A stretch of DNA of 64,000 bases from Bifidobacterium canis (GCF_009727065.1 NZ_WNLP01000005.1:1-64000), one strand, 5' to 3'; counted from the first letter of the stretch, positions 27,964-38,764 are shown. Program-made: numbers and translations. The notes: a model not told the origin generated them from the sequence alone.

Positions 27964-28611
27964 TTACAGCTCGAACCCGAGCTCTTTCGCCGCCTCGGTG
28001 GGCACTGGATCTTCGCACCAGAAGTCCTCGAGATTTTCGACGGTGGTGAGCGAGCGGATCTCCGCCTTGTCGATGTAGAGTTCACCGCTCAGATGGTCGG
28101 TTTCGTGCTGGAAGATGCGCGCCGGCCACCCGTGCAGACGCTCCTCGTGCTGGTTGCCGTTCTCATCGTGCCAGTGGGCGATGATATCAAGGTAGCGTTT
28201 GCGCACCGCTTGATACCCGTCGAAACTCAGGCACCCCTCATAGAACGATGCGGTCTGCTCGCTCGCCGGCTTATAGACCGGATTGATGATCGCATGGAAC
28301 GGGAATTCCGCGATTTCACGCGGATCATCGTCGCCATCGGCGTGATCTTCGACGACGGCGATCGCCAGATTCAAACCGATCTGCGGCCCCGCCAAACCGA
28401 CGCCCGGCGCTTCGAGCATCGTTTTGCGCATCGTTTCGATGAGCTTGTGCAGTGTGCGCTTGCTGAGCTGCCCGTCGTAGGCCACGCATTTCGCGCGCAA
28501 CACCGGTTCACCCGCTTCGACGATCGGCAGCACGCCGTCTTGCGCGGTTTTAAGGAGTCGTTCGACATCGGCGTTGAGCTCAACGTCGATGCGGCTGTTC
28601 TTTCCAAACAT
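27964..28611 (-). CDS. def: Peptide deformylase
   Basis: Removes the N-formyl group from new proteins using Fe2+/Zn2+. All three family motifs are visible: GVGLAGPQIG (motif 1), EGCLSF (motif 2, Cys ligand) and QHETDHLSG (motif 3, two His and Glu). At 215 residues it is longer than E. coli Def because of extensions at both ends, as is usual in bifidobacteria. It starts 21 nt after the glmM stop, so the two are probably co-transcribed. Confidence 0.96.
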   Translation of the reverse strand: MFGKNSRIDVELNADVERLLKTAQDGVLPIVEAGEPVLRAKCVAYDGQLSKRTLHKLIETMRKTMLEAPGVGLAGPQIGLNLAIAVVEDHADGDDDPREIAEFPFHAIINPVYKPASEQTASFYEGCLSFDGYQAVRKRYLDIIAHWHDENGNQHEERLHGWPARIFQHETDHLSGELYIDKAEIRSLTTVENLEDFWCEDPVPTEAAKELGFEL

Positions 28612-28632
28612 GAAGGGTATTCGCCTTTCCGA

Positions 28633-29996
28633 TTACAGTGCGAGTTCGTCGGCGACGATCTTCGCAAGTCGTGCGGTCACTTCGTCAGCCTGCTCCTGTG
28701 TGGCGGCCTCCGCCATCACGCGCACGAGCGGCTCGGTGCCGGATGGGCGCAGCAGCACGCGGCCGGTGTCGCCGAGCAGCTCCTCTTCGCGGGCCACGGC
28801 GTCGAGCACCACCTTGTTGGTTTTCGCCGCCATTTTGTTGACATTCGGAACGTTGATGAGTTGCTGTGGCAACTGCGGGAAGTCGGCAGCCAGCTCCTTG
28901 AGCGTGCGGCCGGATTTGACGACCTCATTGCACAACGTGAGTGCGGTGAGCGTGCCATCGCCGGTCGTCGCGAATTCGCGGTTGATCACGTGGCCGGACT
29001 GTTCACCACCCAGGCTGTAGTCTCCACGCAGCATCTCTTCGAGCACGTAACGGTCTCCGACGTTCGTCTGCACGGTAGTGATGCCCATGTCTTTAAGCGC
29101 GAGCTTCAACCCGAGGTTGCTCATGACAGTGACGACGAGCGTATTGTGGTTGAGCTTTCCTTCACGCTTCTTCGCACGGGCGAGAATGCCCATGATCTGA
29201 TCGCCGTTGACCATCGTGCCATCGGCATCAGCGGCAAGGCAACGGTCCGCGTCACCGTCGAAAGCCACACCGAGGTCGGCGTTCGACGCCTTGACCATCG
29301 CCTGCATCTGCTCAGGATGCGTGGAACCGGCGTTCTTGTTGATGTTGTAGCCATCCGGGCTCGCGTTGATGACGATCACGTCAGCGCCAGCGCGACGCAA
29401 CGCTTCAGGGGCAACCACCGACGTCGCACCGTTCGCGCAGTCGGCCACCACTTTGAGTCCCTTCAACGGCTGTTCGGTGCCCTCGGGGCGATCGCAGCGA
29501 CCAGATGGTCAATATACAGGTTCGTGGCGGTGGTGGTGTCGTGGCTGATGCGGCCGACGCCTGCACCGGTTGGGCGCTCCCAATCCTGACCGAGCACCGC
29601 CTCGATCTCGTCTTCCTTAGTGTCTGGCAACTTGAAGCCGCCGCGCGCGAAGAACTTGATGCCGTTGTCGGGCATCGGGTTGTGCGAAGCGGAGATCACC
29701 GCACCCATCTCGACGTTGAGCACGCTCGTCAGGAACGCCACGCCAGGAGTCGGAATGATGCCGGCGTCGATCACGTCGAAACCGCCTGCGCTCATGCCGG
29801 CTGCCAGTGCGTGCGACAGAAAATCGCCGGAAACACGCGTATCGCGACCGATAAGCGCACGGCGACGGCTCGATTCATGCCCCTCATCGTCTCCCAGAAC
29901 GCGTACGGCCGCATCTCCCAGATCCAATGCAAGCTGGGCTGTCAGATCTCGATTCGCCAGACCGCGAACGCCATCGGTTCCAAACATACGTGGCAT
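28633..29996 (-). CDS. glmM: Phosphoglucosamine mutase, frame broken once
   Basis: Converts glucosamine-6-phosphate to glucosamine-1-phosphate for cell-wall UDP-GlcNAc. Motifs: MFGTDGVRG, catalytic phosphoserine loop ISASHNPMPDNGIKFF, metal loop AFDGDADRC, GGEQSGHVI and the phosphate-binding RPSGTEPLVRVM. The repaired length is 454 residues, normal for GlmM. The frame is lost in the G run 29485-29488 (one base missing); restoring it gives AAIAPEGTEQPLKGLKVV across the join. GlmM is essential in most bacteria, so a real frameshift here is very unlikely; this is the strongest evidence that such breaks are errors. Confidence 0.95.
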
Positions 29997-30074
29997 AGTA
30001 CCCTCTATTCACCAATACAAGCGATAACTTTCAACTGTTTCAGTCTACGCCACAACGTGTTTCTTCGCAGAACG

Positions 30075-30106
30075 GATGCCGCGAAACGCACTCGCTTCGC
30101 GGCATC
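30075..30106 (-). terminator. Hairpin after the DUF2510/transglutaminase gene
   Basis: GATGCCGCGAA / TTCGCGGCATC, 11-bp stem with a 10-nt loop, 12 nt after the stop. There is no clear T tract. Confidence 0.55.
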
Positions 30107-30117
30107 AGACCAGCCAA

Positions 30118-32751
30118 TCAGCTTATTCTGCTCTCCGGCACCATCGTCTTCAGCTTGCCTGCTGGCAGGTAGTGATCTTCATAGACGCGCCGGCCCACTT
30201 CACCGGAGCCATTGACATCGGCCATCAGATAGTCGGTTTCCGGCGCCTCACCCTCTGGGTCATCCCATGTGACGTCTACGACCTTATAGCCGTTCCCCAC
30301 ATTCACCAGGTTCCATGCGTGCGATCTCGTACTACCACTGTCGCCAGTGGTATCGCCTATGAGCCCTACCACGTACCATGAATCGATGCCCGCTTGCTGC
30401 AGCAGCAGTTGGTACGCCTGCGCATACCCGGCGCATACCGTCTTATTGCCCATATCGGCTTTCCCATCGGCGGACAGCAGCACCAGAACACTCGAATCCA
30501 CCGCCTGTCCTATATACCTGCCGGATTCCTTCGCATCGTAATCGTAATCCACCAGATTGGCGAGCGCATCGTGGTAATACTTCACTTGATCAGCCGGATT
30601 CGATGGAGCACTCTTCTGGTAACGATGCACCAGATCCATCACCCCATCACGGGTTTTCTTGAACGCATCGACGGTCTTCAGTTCGTCGACGATTGAATTA
30701 TATTGCACACCTAGCAGCACTTTGCTGCCATCCACGTGAATATCCGGCGATGTCTGGGAACCGCAGAGCAGAGGATTCTGGAACACTGCCTCCCGGTATG
30801 CATCTTGAACAAGCGTGTCAGCCTCGTTGACGTTCACGTATGCCGACACGTCCATCACTCGGTGACCCACCAGCAGGTTGGCAGCTATGTATTTCACTAA
30901 CTCGTTGGATCCACTGACCTTGATGCCGGGAAGTTCCTTGTCGATGTCTGGCATACTGGTAGCCACCGTGTTGTTCTTCGTCACCTCATGCCAGTCCACG
31001 TTCTTGTCAGGAGTGTATGGCGTCAGATCACTCGTCTTGGGCCATGAAGCCACCACTTGGGCGGTGGCTTGATCCACCGACTTTTGGGCATCTTCAAGGC
31101 TGCTCCATTCGGCGTGCCTGAAACCGACCACGCCGCTGAGAATGGTGCCTTTCACCGTATATGGCACCTCCCAGAACGTTATGACCTGAGTGTCAGGGTT
31201 TCCGTATGCTTGGGCTTTGCTGAAGTCTAAGACCTTGAGGCCCTGCGTCAGGCTTCCATCCGCCATGCTCACGTATTTGGTCAGGTGTTCCTTCACCGTA
31301 TCGTGGCTCATTGGAGTCGTCTTGGAATATCCGCTCTCGGGAGTGAACGACGCGACCGGGATCTGCGACAGCAAACTATTGATGTTCAGATATGCCAGGG
31401 GCGCATACTCGGCTTTCTTATCTCCCGAGGCTTCCTTGACGGCACGAACGATGATGGAAACGTCTTTGACCGTATTCCTGTCGGCAACATAGTCCGCAAC
31501 CATGTCTTCGGTTATGCTCTGATCTCCACCCTTGGCTCGCAGTCGATTGTTGTAGACGTTTTCTGCGTTGACCGACGAATCCACCAATATTCCGCTGCGG
31601 AACATCTTGTTTTGGTAGAACGTGCTTTCCTCGTCCGCGGAACTTTCGGCTTCGGTGAAATCGGCTTTCGTCTCCTTCGTTATACGCATGGTGGTCACAT
31701 ATGTGTCTCCGTCACCTTTTTCGGAAAGGTCGCGAGCCTGCAAAAACACTTGGTACGATGACGCCCCTTGAACCGGGTTCCACGACACGTGCAGGAATCC
31801 CTTGTCGTCAATTTTGGCGGATATTCCGGTGGCTGCGGGCAGCGACACATCGTCCTTGACCGTGAAATAGGTGACCTTGGGTTTGTCGAGTTTCTTGTTG
31901 TGCTTATCCACGTATTGCACGTGGTAGTAGCCGCCGCTCCCGAAGAAGCGATAAAGCTCATAATGCTCCTCGTCGGGGCGGTTTCAAGAACCGTCGTATT
32001 CCAGCGTCATATCTGGATTATGGAAATAGATCTGACTCTTCAGCGTGAGGTCATCGGTGGGTCTGCTCGCATCCGCGTATAGACCGGCGCCGCCTCTGGT
32101 GTCATCGTTATACACAGTCGGGTATTCGTTGGTCAATGCGGCATCAATGAACACACGTCCGGCTTCATGCACGTTGTCTCTGTTCGATCCCTCCGGAACC
32201 GGGAAACACGTCCACCAATCCAGATTGAACCGCGGCGCCTGCACATCATATTCGCCCGTCATCAGCACGCTCGGGTAGTGGAAGTCCCCATAAATGCCCT
32301 TGTCGTTGTCGGCTTTGCGCGCGAACCAGTACCATGCGCCGCCGCCTGCCAACACCACTGCCAGCACTGCCGCGATGATCACGACGAGCTTCTTCGGCAC
32401 GCGATGCACTGCTGCTTGTACCGCCATGCCCGCCCGCGATTTCTTGCGCACACGCTTCGGCTTCACCGCACCGTTACGCGGAGTGCCGGCAGTAGCATAC
32501 ATGCCCATTGGCTGAGGCTGCTGCATGGAAGAAGCCGGAGACGCCGGAGGAGCCGCCCACTGACGACCATCCCAATACCCCATTGCCCCGGTTTGCGGAT
32601 GCCTGTACCATCCGGCCGGAGGCAACGGCTGCGAAATCGGCTGCTGTAGTTGCGCTGATTGCTGATATATCGGTTGGGATTGCTGCGGCTGAGATTGCTG
32701 ATGTGATGCCGACGGCGTATTGGGGTCATGTGGCGTAGATGGTTGCGTCAT
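30118..32751 (-). CDS. DUF2510 membrane protein with transglutaminase-like domain, one in-frame stop
   Basis: About 877 codons from MTQPSTPHD (32751, AAGGA upstream). The order is: Pro/Gln/Ser-rich cytosolic tail, DUF2510 (PPAGWYRHPQTGAMGYWDG), one membrane segment (VVIIAAVLAVVLAGGGAWYWF), a long outside region with FN3-like stretches, and a C-terminal transglutaminase-like domain. Its triad is complete: Cys in KTVCAGYAQAYQLL, His in SHAWNLV, Asp in VVDVTWDDP. A TGA at 31984-31986 interrupts the frame between TLEYDGS and NRPDEEHYELY; both sides are in phase, so a single base change (for example TGG to TGA) explains it. It may be a nonsense mutation, a sequence error or, least likely, read-through. 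Probably a cell-surface protein. Confidence 0.75.
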
Positions 32752-32987
32752 TGATGTTCCTTGCTCTGTCTCTCCTTGCGTCGCATCGTAAGATTTAGCA
32801 AATCTACAATGATACGAAGTATCTTTTCTGCGACATATAGCACAGTATTGTCTATCTTTGTTGCATAGACTTTCATTCTCGCGCATAGCGATGCAGACCG
32901 AATAATATAGACAGATATATTATTTATGTCTAATTAGGAATATCTCAATAGACCGTAATGCCAATGGAACTACTACAGAAATAACAA

Positions 32988-33033
32988 CGGCGTGGGGGTT
33001 CGGCAATCAGCTGATTGCCGAACCCCCACGCCG
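32988..33033 (-). terminator. Strong terminator of pepN
   Basis: A perfect 46-bp palindrome: 20-bp arms (for example GGCGTGGGGGTTCGGC) around CAGCTG. On the minus strand TTGTTATTT follows. It is 30 nt after the pepN stop. Confidence 0.9.
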
Positions 33034-33062
33034 TGCTTGCTCAGTGACGAAATATCAGTGTG

Positions 33063-35696
33063 TTACTGCGCGTCTTGCACTTCGGCGTCGAGCGCCGCGT
33101 TGAAGTCGCGCACCATGCGTGCGCGGTGCGACGATTCGACGTTCGCCTTCACCATGCGCTGCAACGCATTGTCGGCGTCCTTGTGCTCGGCGAGCCACTT
33201 GTCGCCGGCCTCGACGAGCTTGGCCGGATCCGCGTACACCGGGTAGAGGTCGCCGATAAGCGTCTCAGACATGTGGAAGGTCTTGTTCTTCCAGATCCAG
33301 TCCACAGCCTCGAAATACTGGTCGACGTACTGGTCCGCCAGTGCGCTGTCACGCGTCGACGAGAAGCCGCGAGCCACCTCTTCGAGCTGGCTGTTCGTCA
33401 GATCGTCGTTGTGCAGAGCCTGATCGAACGCCCAATCCTTCGCCTCCTTGCTGTGCAGCGAAGCGCGCGTGCCAACTGCGAACTCGCGATTCTCGGTCGT
33501 GTCGCGACGCTTGAGTTCGGCGTCGATGTCAGCCTGCTCGATCGCGTTCACCGAGGCAAGCGCGTGCATGATCGACCAGCGGAAGTTGTTGTCGAGCTCC
33601 AAGCCTTCGAACACGAGCGAGCCGCTGAGCAGTGCGCGCACATTGTCTGCGAACTCGGAGTCACCCTCAACACCGTAGGTGAGGTAGGCGCTCACCAGCT
33701 GGAACTGTTCGTCGGAGCCCGCCTTCGCCTGCTTTGCGAGCGTGAGCAGTTCGCCTGCCACGTGCTTGGCGATTTCGGTGCGGCGCGCCGGGTCGGTGTA
33801 GTGCCACACGGTGTTCGAGAGCATGGCGAGCGCGTAACGGAACGTCGTCGACTCGGTTTCGGTGGCGAGCATCTTCAGCGTCGTGTCGATGAAGTCGGTG
33901 GCGGCGAGTTCGCCGTCACGAGTCATGTCCCACAGCGACAGCCAGATCACCGCGCGGGTCAGCGCGTCGTCGAAACGATAGAGATTCGCCATCGCGAACG
34001 CCAGACTCGCGTCGTCGAAACGCAGCTTCGTGTAGGTCAAATCATCGTCGTTGGCGAGCAGCAGCGCCGGCATTGCCTTGCCTGCCGCCTCGGTGACGGC
34101 GGTGTGCTCGCCGTCCACGTCGAGTTCGATGCGGTCGGTGCGCACGATCTTGCCGGTGTTCGCATCTTCGTTGTAGAAGCCGACCGCCAAGCGGTGCGGG
34201 CGCAGCACCGGGTGCTCGTTCGGCGCGGTCTGGTCGAGCGTGAGCGAGGAGATCGTGCCGTCTTCAGCCACGTCAACCTGCGTGGTGATCGTGTTGATGC
34301 CAGCCTCTTCGAGCCACTTCTTGCTCCACGTCTTCAAGTCGCGGCCGGAGGTCTGCTCGAGTTCGGCGAGCAGATCGTCGAGCGTCGCGTTCGAGTATGC
34401 GTGGCGGTTCAGGTAGTGGTTGATGCCCTCGAAGAACTTGTCGCGACCCACGTAGGCGACGAGCTGCTTCAGCACGGAAGCGCCCTTCGCGTAGGTGATG
34501 CCGTCGAAGTTCACATAGGTGTCGTTGAGGTCGTTGATCGGCGCGACGATCGGATGCGTCGTGCTCAACTGGTCTTGAGCCAGCGCCCAGCTCTTCTCGC
34601 CGGAGCAGAACGTCGCCCAGGCGTCCTTCCAATCGGTCGCCTCGGCGGTGGCGAGCGTCGACGTGAACTCGGCGAACGACTCGTTGAGCCACAGGTCGTT
34701 CCACCACTTCATCGTCACATAGTCACCGAACCACATGTGCGCGAGCTCGTGCAGCACCGTCACCACGCGTCGTTCGGCGAGCGCGTCGGTCACCTTCGAC
34801 TCGAACACATAGGAGTCGCGGATCGTGACCATGCCGATGTTCTCCATCGCGCCGGCGTTGTATTCGGGCACGTAGATCTGGTCGTACTTCGCGTACGGGT
34901 ACGGCACGCCCCACGTCTTCGCGTAGAACGCGAAGCCTTTCTTCGTGATGTCGAACAGGTAGTCGACGTCTTTGGCGAACGCGTCTTTGAGTGCCTGGCG
35001 GCAGTATTGCGCCATCGGCACCGTGCGGCCGTCTTCGTTCTCGTAGGTCGTGTGCCAGCCGGCGTATGGGCCTGCGCAGATCGCGGTCAGGTAGGAGCTC
35101 ATCGTCGGCGTCGTGGCGAAGTGCCACAGTTTCGTGCTTTCCGCCGGCTTATCGGCGAGCGTGCCGTCTGCGGTCAGGTCGGTGAGGTCTTCGGTCGCCT
35201 CGACCGGCATGTTCGACAGCACGGTCCACGACTGCGCGGCCTTGACGTTGAATGTGAACGTCGCCTTCAAGTCGGGCTGGTCGAACACGGCGTAGACTCG
35301 GCGCGCGTCCGGCACTTCGAACTGCGAGTAGAGATACACGTTGCCGTCGGAGGGGTCGACGCTGCGGTGCAGGCCCTCGCCGGTGGTCGAATAGCGGCAC
35401 AGCGCCTTGACCGTGACCTCGTTGTGCTCCTTGAGATTGTTCAGGTCGATGCGATCGTCGTCGTAGACTTCGCTCGGGTCGACGCTTTCGCCGTTCACGG
35501 TGACTTCGAGCACGCGGTCGGCGATCAGGTCGAGGAACGAGCTTTCGCCGGCGTGCGAGTCGAAGCGGATCGTTGACGTGGAGATGAAGGTGGTCGGTCC
35601 TTGCGTCAGATCAAGATCGACGACGTATTCGATCGGTGCGTCGATGACTGCTTTGCGCTCCTGCGCTTCCACACGGGTCAGATTTGCTCCCGGCAT
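33063..35696 (-). CDS. pepN: Aminopeptidase N (M1 family)
   Basis: Zinc aminopeptidase of 877 residues that trims peptides in the cytosol. Substrate-binding GAMENIGMV and the zinc site HELAHMWFGDYVTMKWWNDL (HExxH) with the distal Glu in WLNESFAEF lie near residues 280-350. The C-terminal ERAP1-like helical domain spans roughly 510-870. Start 35696 (MPGANLTRVEAQ) has AAGGAG upstream. It follows rnj by 30 nt on the same strand and may be read from the same transcript; a strong terminator follows. Confidence 0.96.
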   Translation of the reverse strand: MPGANLTRVEAQERKAVIDAPIEYVVDLDLTQGPTTFISTSTIRFDSHAGESSFLDLIADRVLEVTVNGESVDPSEVYDDDRIDLNNLKEHNEVTVKALCRYSTTGEGLHRSVDPSDGNVYLYSQFEVPDARRVYAVFDQPDLKATFTFNVKAAQSWTVLSNMPVEATEDLTDLTADGTLADKPAESTKLWHFATTPTMSSYLTAICAGPYAGWHTTYENEDGRTVPMAQYCRQALKDAFAKDVDYLFDITKKGFAFYAKTWGVPYPYAKYDQIYVPEYNAGAMENIGMVTIRDSYVFESKVTDALAERRVVTVLHELAHMWFGDYVTMKWWNDLWLNESFAEFTSTLATAEATDWKDAWATFCSGEKSWALAQDQLSTTHPIVAPINDLNDTYVNFDGITYAKGASVLKQLVAYVGRDKFFEGINHYLNRHAYSNATLDDLLAELEQTSGRDLKTWSKKWLEEAGINTITTQVDVAEDGTISSLTLDQTAPNEHPVLRPHRLAVGFYNEDANTGKIVRTDRIELDVDGEHTAVTEAAGKAMPALLLANDDDLTYTKLRFDDASLAFAMANLYRFDDALTRAVIWLSLWDMTRDGELAATDFIDTTLKMLATETESTTFRYALAMLSNTVWHYTDPARRTEIAKHVAGELLTLAKQAKAGSDEQFQLVSAYLTYGVEGDSEFADNVRALLSGSLVFEGLELDNNFRWSIMHALASVNAIEQADIDAELKRRDTTENREFAVGTRASLHSKEAKDWAFDQALHNDDLTNSQLEEVARGFSSTRDSALADQYVDQYFEAVDWIWKNKTFHMSETLIGDLYPVYADPAKLVEAGDKWLAEHKDADNALQRMVKANVESSHRARMVRDFNAALDAEVQDAQ

Positions 35697-35726
35697 GGCA
35701 ACTCCTTCTGTCTGTTTGTATTCGTA

Positions 35727-37637
35727 TTATTTCGCCGACTGTTCGAGATTGTTCATGTCGGCGGCGATGTCGGCTACGACCGGCACGATCATGGGCTTGC
35801 GCTTGAGTTCGCGCGACACCCAGCTGCCCAGCGTGCGACGCATGATCTGCTGGAGCTTATGCGTGTCTTTCGTGCCCGTCATCATCGCGTCGCGCAACTG
35901 CTCGACGATCTGGTGACGCACCTTCTCGAACTCGCTTTCGTCTTCGGCGACCGCGTTCAGGTAGATCTTCGGGCCGGAGATCACTTCGGCGGCGTCGGTG
36001 TCGACGACGGCGAAGCACGAGACGAAGCCTTCGGAGCCGAGAATACGACGCTTCTCGAGTTCCTCGTCGGTCAGCTCGCCGACCGAATCGCCGTCCACGT
36101 AGATGTAGCCGCATGGAACGGAACCGACGATCGCGGCCTTGCCGTGGTAGAGGTCGATCACGTCGCCGTCTTCGGCAAGCACCACGTTCTCCGGTTCGAT
36201 GCCCGTCTTCACCGCGATCAAGCCGTTGGCCACCAGGTGACGGTTCTCGCCGTGGATCGGCATCGCGTTCTTCGGCTTGACGATGTTATACATGTAGAGC
36301 AGTTCGCCCTCGTTGCAGTGACCGGAGACGTGCACGGCGGCGTTGTCGCGGTTGACGACGCGCGCACCGAGCTGCACGAGCTTGTTGATCACCTTGTAGA
36401 CGCCGTGCTCGTTGCCAGGGATCAGCGAGCTGGCGAGAATGACCGTGTCGAACTCGTTGATCGTGATGTCGCGGTGGTTGCCGTCTGCGATGCGGCCGAG
36501 CGCGGCCATCGGCTCGCCCTGCGAACCCGTGCACATATACACGAGCTTGTTATCGGGGTAATCCTTGGCTTCCTTGACGTCGATCACCGTGTCTTCAGGC
36601 AGGTGCAGGTAGCCCAAGTCGGCGGCGATCGCCATGTTGCGCACCATCGAACGACCGACGAACACGACCTTGCGGCCGTACTTGTGCGCGGCGTCGACCA
36701 CCTGCTGCACGCGGTGCACGTGGCTGGAGAAGCTGGCGACGATGATCTTGCGCGTCGCCGTGGCGAACACCTGGTCGAGCACCGGGCCGATCGAGGTTTC
36801 CGGCTTCACGAAGCCGGGCACCTCGGCGTTCGTGGAATCCATCATCAGCAGGTCGATGCCCTGTTCGCCAAGCTTGCCGAACTCCACCAGATCGGTGATG
36901 CGGTGGTCGAGCGGCAGCTGGTCGAGCTTGATGTCGCCGGTGTCGATGAGCGAGCCGGCTGGCGTGCGTACGCACACGGCGAGCGCGTCTGGAATCGAAT
37001 GGGTCACCGACACGAATTCGAGGTTGAACGGGCCGACCTTGAGCTTGTCGCGGCCTTCCACGTGCGTCATCACCGGGTCGATGTGGTGCTCCTTGCACTT
37101 GGCTTCCACGAAGCCGAGCGTGAGCTTCGAACCGATCAGTGGAATGTCGGGGCGCATCTTGAGCAGGTATGGCACGCCGCCGATGTGGTCTTCGTGGCCG
37201 TGCGTGAGCACGAGCGCGTCAACCTTGTCGAGACGGTCTTTGATGTAGTTGAAATCGGGCAAAATCAAGTCGACGCCCGGCTGCTCCTCTTCAGGGAAGA
37301 GCACGCCGCAGTCGATGAGCAGAATGTGACCGTTGTATTCGATCACGTTCATGTTGCGACCGATTTCACCGAGACCGCCCAATGGCACGATGCGCATCGA
37401 ACCCTTGCGGTATTTCGGCGGAGCCACGCGAGTGGAGTCCTGGGTGTCGCTCGTGGCGAGCGGCTTGTTCACGTTGATCGATTTCTTCACGCGGCTTGAC
37501 GTGCGCGTGGACCTCGTGGACTTGCCACGCGTGGCTTTCGCCGTTTTCGTTGACTTGCGTTTCGAGGCGGCCGAAGCCTTCGCGCCTTTTGCGGCGCGTT
37601 TTCGGCCTGTTGTTTTCGTTTCTTCTGTTGTTGCCAT
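35727..37637 (-). CDS. rnj: Ribonuclease J
   Basis: Metallo-beta-lactamase/beta-CASP RNase acting in mRNA decay and rRNA maturation. About 636 residues from MATTEETKTT (37637). An N-terminal Lys/Arg/Thr/Ser-rich tail of about 80 residues precedes the nuclease domain, a feature of actinobacterial RNase J. Visible motifs: GGLGEIGRNMNV, the metal site LTHGHEDHIGG, MMDSTNAEVPGF and the beta-CASP VSGHCNEGEL with HGENRHLVA. It starts about 110 nt after dapA, past a terminator-like hairpin. Confidence 0.95.
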   Translation of the reverse strand: MATTEETKTTGRKRAAKGAKASAASKRKSTKTAKATRGKSTRSTRTSSRVKKSINVNKPLATSDTQDSTRVAPPKYRKGSMRIVPLGGLGEIGRNMNVIEYNGHILLIDCGVLFPEEEQPGVDLILPDFNYIKDRLDKVDALVLTHGHEDHIGGVPYLLKMRPDIPLIGSKLTLGFVEAKCKEHHIDPVMTHVEGRDKLKVGPFNLEFVSVTHSIPDALAVCVRTPAGSLIDTGDIKLDQLPLDHRITDLVEFGKLGEQGIDLLMMDSTNAEVPGFVKPETSIGPVLDQVFATATRKIIVASFSSHVHRVQQVVDAAHKYGRKVVFVGRSMVRNMAIAADLGYLHLPEDTVIDVKEAKDYPDNKLVYMCTGSQGEPMAALGRIADGNHRDITINEFDTVILASSLIPGNEHGVYKVINKLVQLGARVVNRDNAAVHVSGHCNEGELLYMYNIVKPKNAMPIHGENRHLVANGLIAVKTGIEPENVVLAEDGDVIDLYHGKAAIVGSVPCGYIYVDGDSVGELTDEELEKRRILGSEGFVSCFAVVDTDAAEVISGPKIYLNAVAEDESEFEKVRHQIVEQLRDAMMTGTKDTHKLQQIMRRTLGSWVSRELKRKPMIVPVVADIAADMNNLEQSAK

Positions 37638-37699
37638 GCTACTTTCTCTTCGCATTTGTTGGTGCCGCTGCCTTTGCATGCGGCGAGGAAAATAAGAGC

Positions 37700-37730
37700 G
37701 GCAGGCCACCCCGTTCGGAGTCGGCCTGCC
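37700..37730 (-). terminator. Terminator hairpin of dapA
   Basis: GGCAGGCC / GGCCTGCC stem around a 15-nt loop, 15 nt after the dapA stop. On the minus strand GCTCTTATTTTCC follows. Confidence 0.75.
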
Positions 37731-37744
37731 AGCGGTGTTCACGC

Positions 37745-38656
37745 TTATTCGGGGAGAAGCCCCGCGGCGCGCAGACCATCGCGAACAACGTCCAGTTGTT
37801 CGCTGTTCGGCCCTACGTTCGGCAAACGCATCTTCGTGCATTCCATGACGCCGCGAACCTTCATCGCGGCTTTGGCCATCACCGCTTGGAAGCCTGTGCC
37901 GTTCATCGCTTCGATCGCCGGTGCGATGCGGTTGGCGAGCGCCTGTGCTTTGGCGACGTCGCCGCAGTCGAACGCTTCGGCGAGTTCACGCATCGGCGCC
38001 GCGGCCGCATGCGCGACCACCGAGATGACTCCGACCGCGCCGATCGACAGGAACGGCAGGAACAACGCGTCGTCGCCCGAATACCAGGTCAATCCGGTTT
38101 CCATGCGCTTGCGCACAGCTCCGGCGATGTCGCCGGTGGCGTCTTTGACGGCCGTCACATGGTCGAGTTCAGCCAAGTGCACGTAGGTGTCGAGTTTGAT
38201 GTGCACGCCGGTGCGTCCTGGCACGTCGTAGATAATAATCGGTTTGCTCGCCGACTCGTTCACCGCCTGATAATGGCAGAAAATGCCTTCCTGCGACGGG
38301 CGGGAATAATACGGGCACACAACCAGCACCGCGTCGGCGCCGGCCTCCTGCGTCTGCTCGACCATGCGCACGGTGTGCGCGGTGTCGTTCGAGCCGGCGC
38401 CGGAGATGATCGGCACATCTACTACTTCGCGAACGGCCTTGACGAGATCGACCTTCTCGTCCATATGCGTGGTCGGCGATTCACCCGTGGTGCCGTTGAC
38501 CACAAGTCCATCAGCACCGTCGGCAACGAGTTGCTTGGCCACTTTCTGAGCCATGTCGAAATCCACATCGCCGTTTTCTTTCATCGGCGTGATCATTGCT
38601 GGCAACACGCGGCCGAATGGGGCCGGATCAAGAAGATGCATTGTACCGTCACTCAT
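37745..38656 (-). CDS. dapA: 4-hydroxy-tetrahydrodipicolinate synthase
   Basis: Condenses pyruvate with aspartate semialdehyde in lysine/diaminopimelate synthesis. Start 38656 (MSDGTMHLLDP) gives 303 residues, normal for the family. Motifs: GRVLPAMITPM, VVNGTTGESPTT, YYSRPSQEG (catalytic Tyr), IIIYDVPGRTG and the Schiff-base Lys in VTAVKDATGD. A start at 38641 is possible. It lies downstream of dapB with a perfect palindrome (38717-38748) between them. Confidence 0.96.
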   Translation of the reverse strand: MSDGTMHLLDPAPFGRVLPAMITPMKENGDVDFDMAQKVAKQLVADGADGLVVNGTTGESPTTHMDEKVDLVKAVREVVDVPIISGAGSNDTAHTVRMVEQTQEAGADAVLVVCPYYSRPSQEGIFCHYQAVNESASKPIIIYDVPGRTGVHIKLDTYVHLAELDHVTAVKDATGDIAGAVRKRMETGLTWYSGDDALFLPFLSIGAVGVISVVAHAAAAPMRELAEAFDCGDVAKAQALANRIAPAIEAMNGTGFQAVMAKAAMKVRGVMECTKMRLPNVGPNSEQLDVVRDGLRAAGLLPE

Positions 38657-38716
38657 AATTGCAACGGTACTTGCTAGTTCGGACGCATATTGCGCATGTC
38701 TTGCACTGCGCCATAA

Positions 38717-38748
38717 CTTTGCGACCAATAGTTATATTGGTCGCAAAG
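38717..38748. promoter_or_regulatory. Inverted repeat between dapB and dapA
   Basis: Arms CTTTGCGACCAATA and TATTGGTCGCAAAG (14 bp) around GTTA. No T tract follows on either strand. It shares CGACCAATA / TATTGGTCG with the palindrome at 26422. It could be an operator for dapA or an intergenic repeat. Confidence 0.6.
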
Positions 38749-38764
38749 CGCGCGCTTTCGCAGA

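Noticed and set aside
31984..31986. Selenocysteine or programmed read-through at the TGA
   Set aside because: No hairpin of a SECIS type is apparent after it and no selenoprotein family matches; a point change is simpler.
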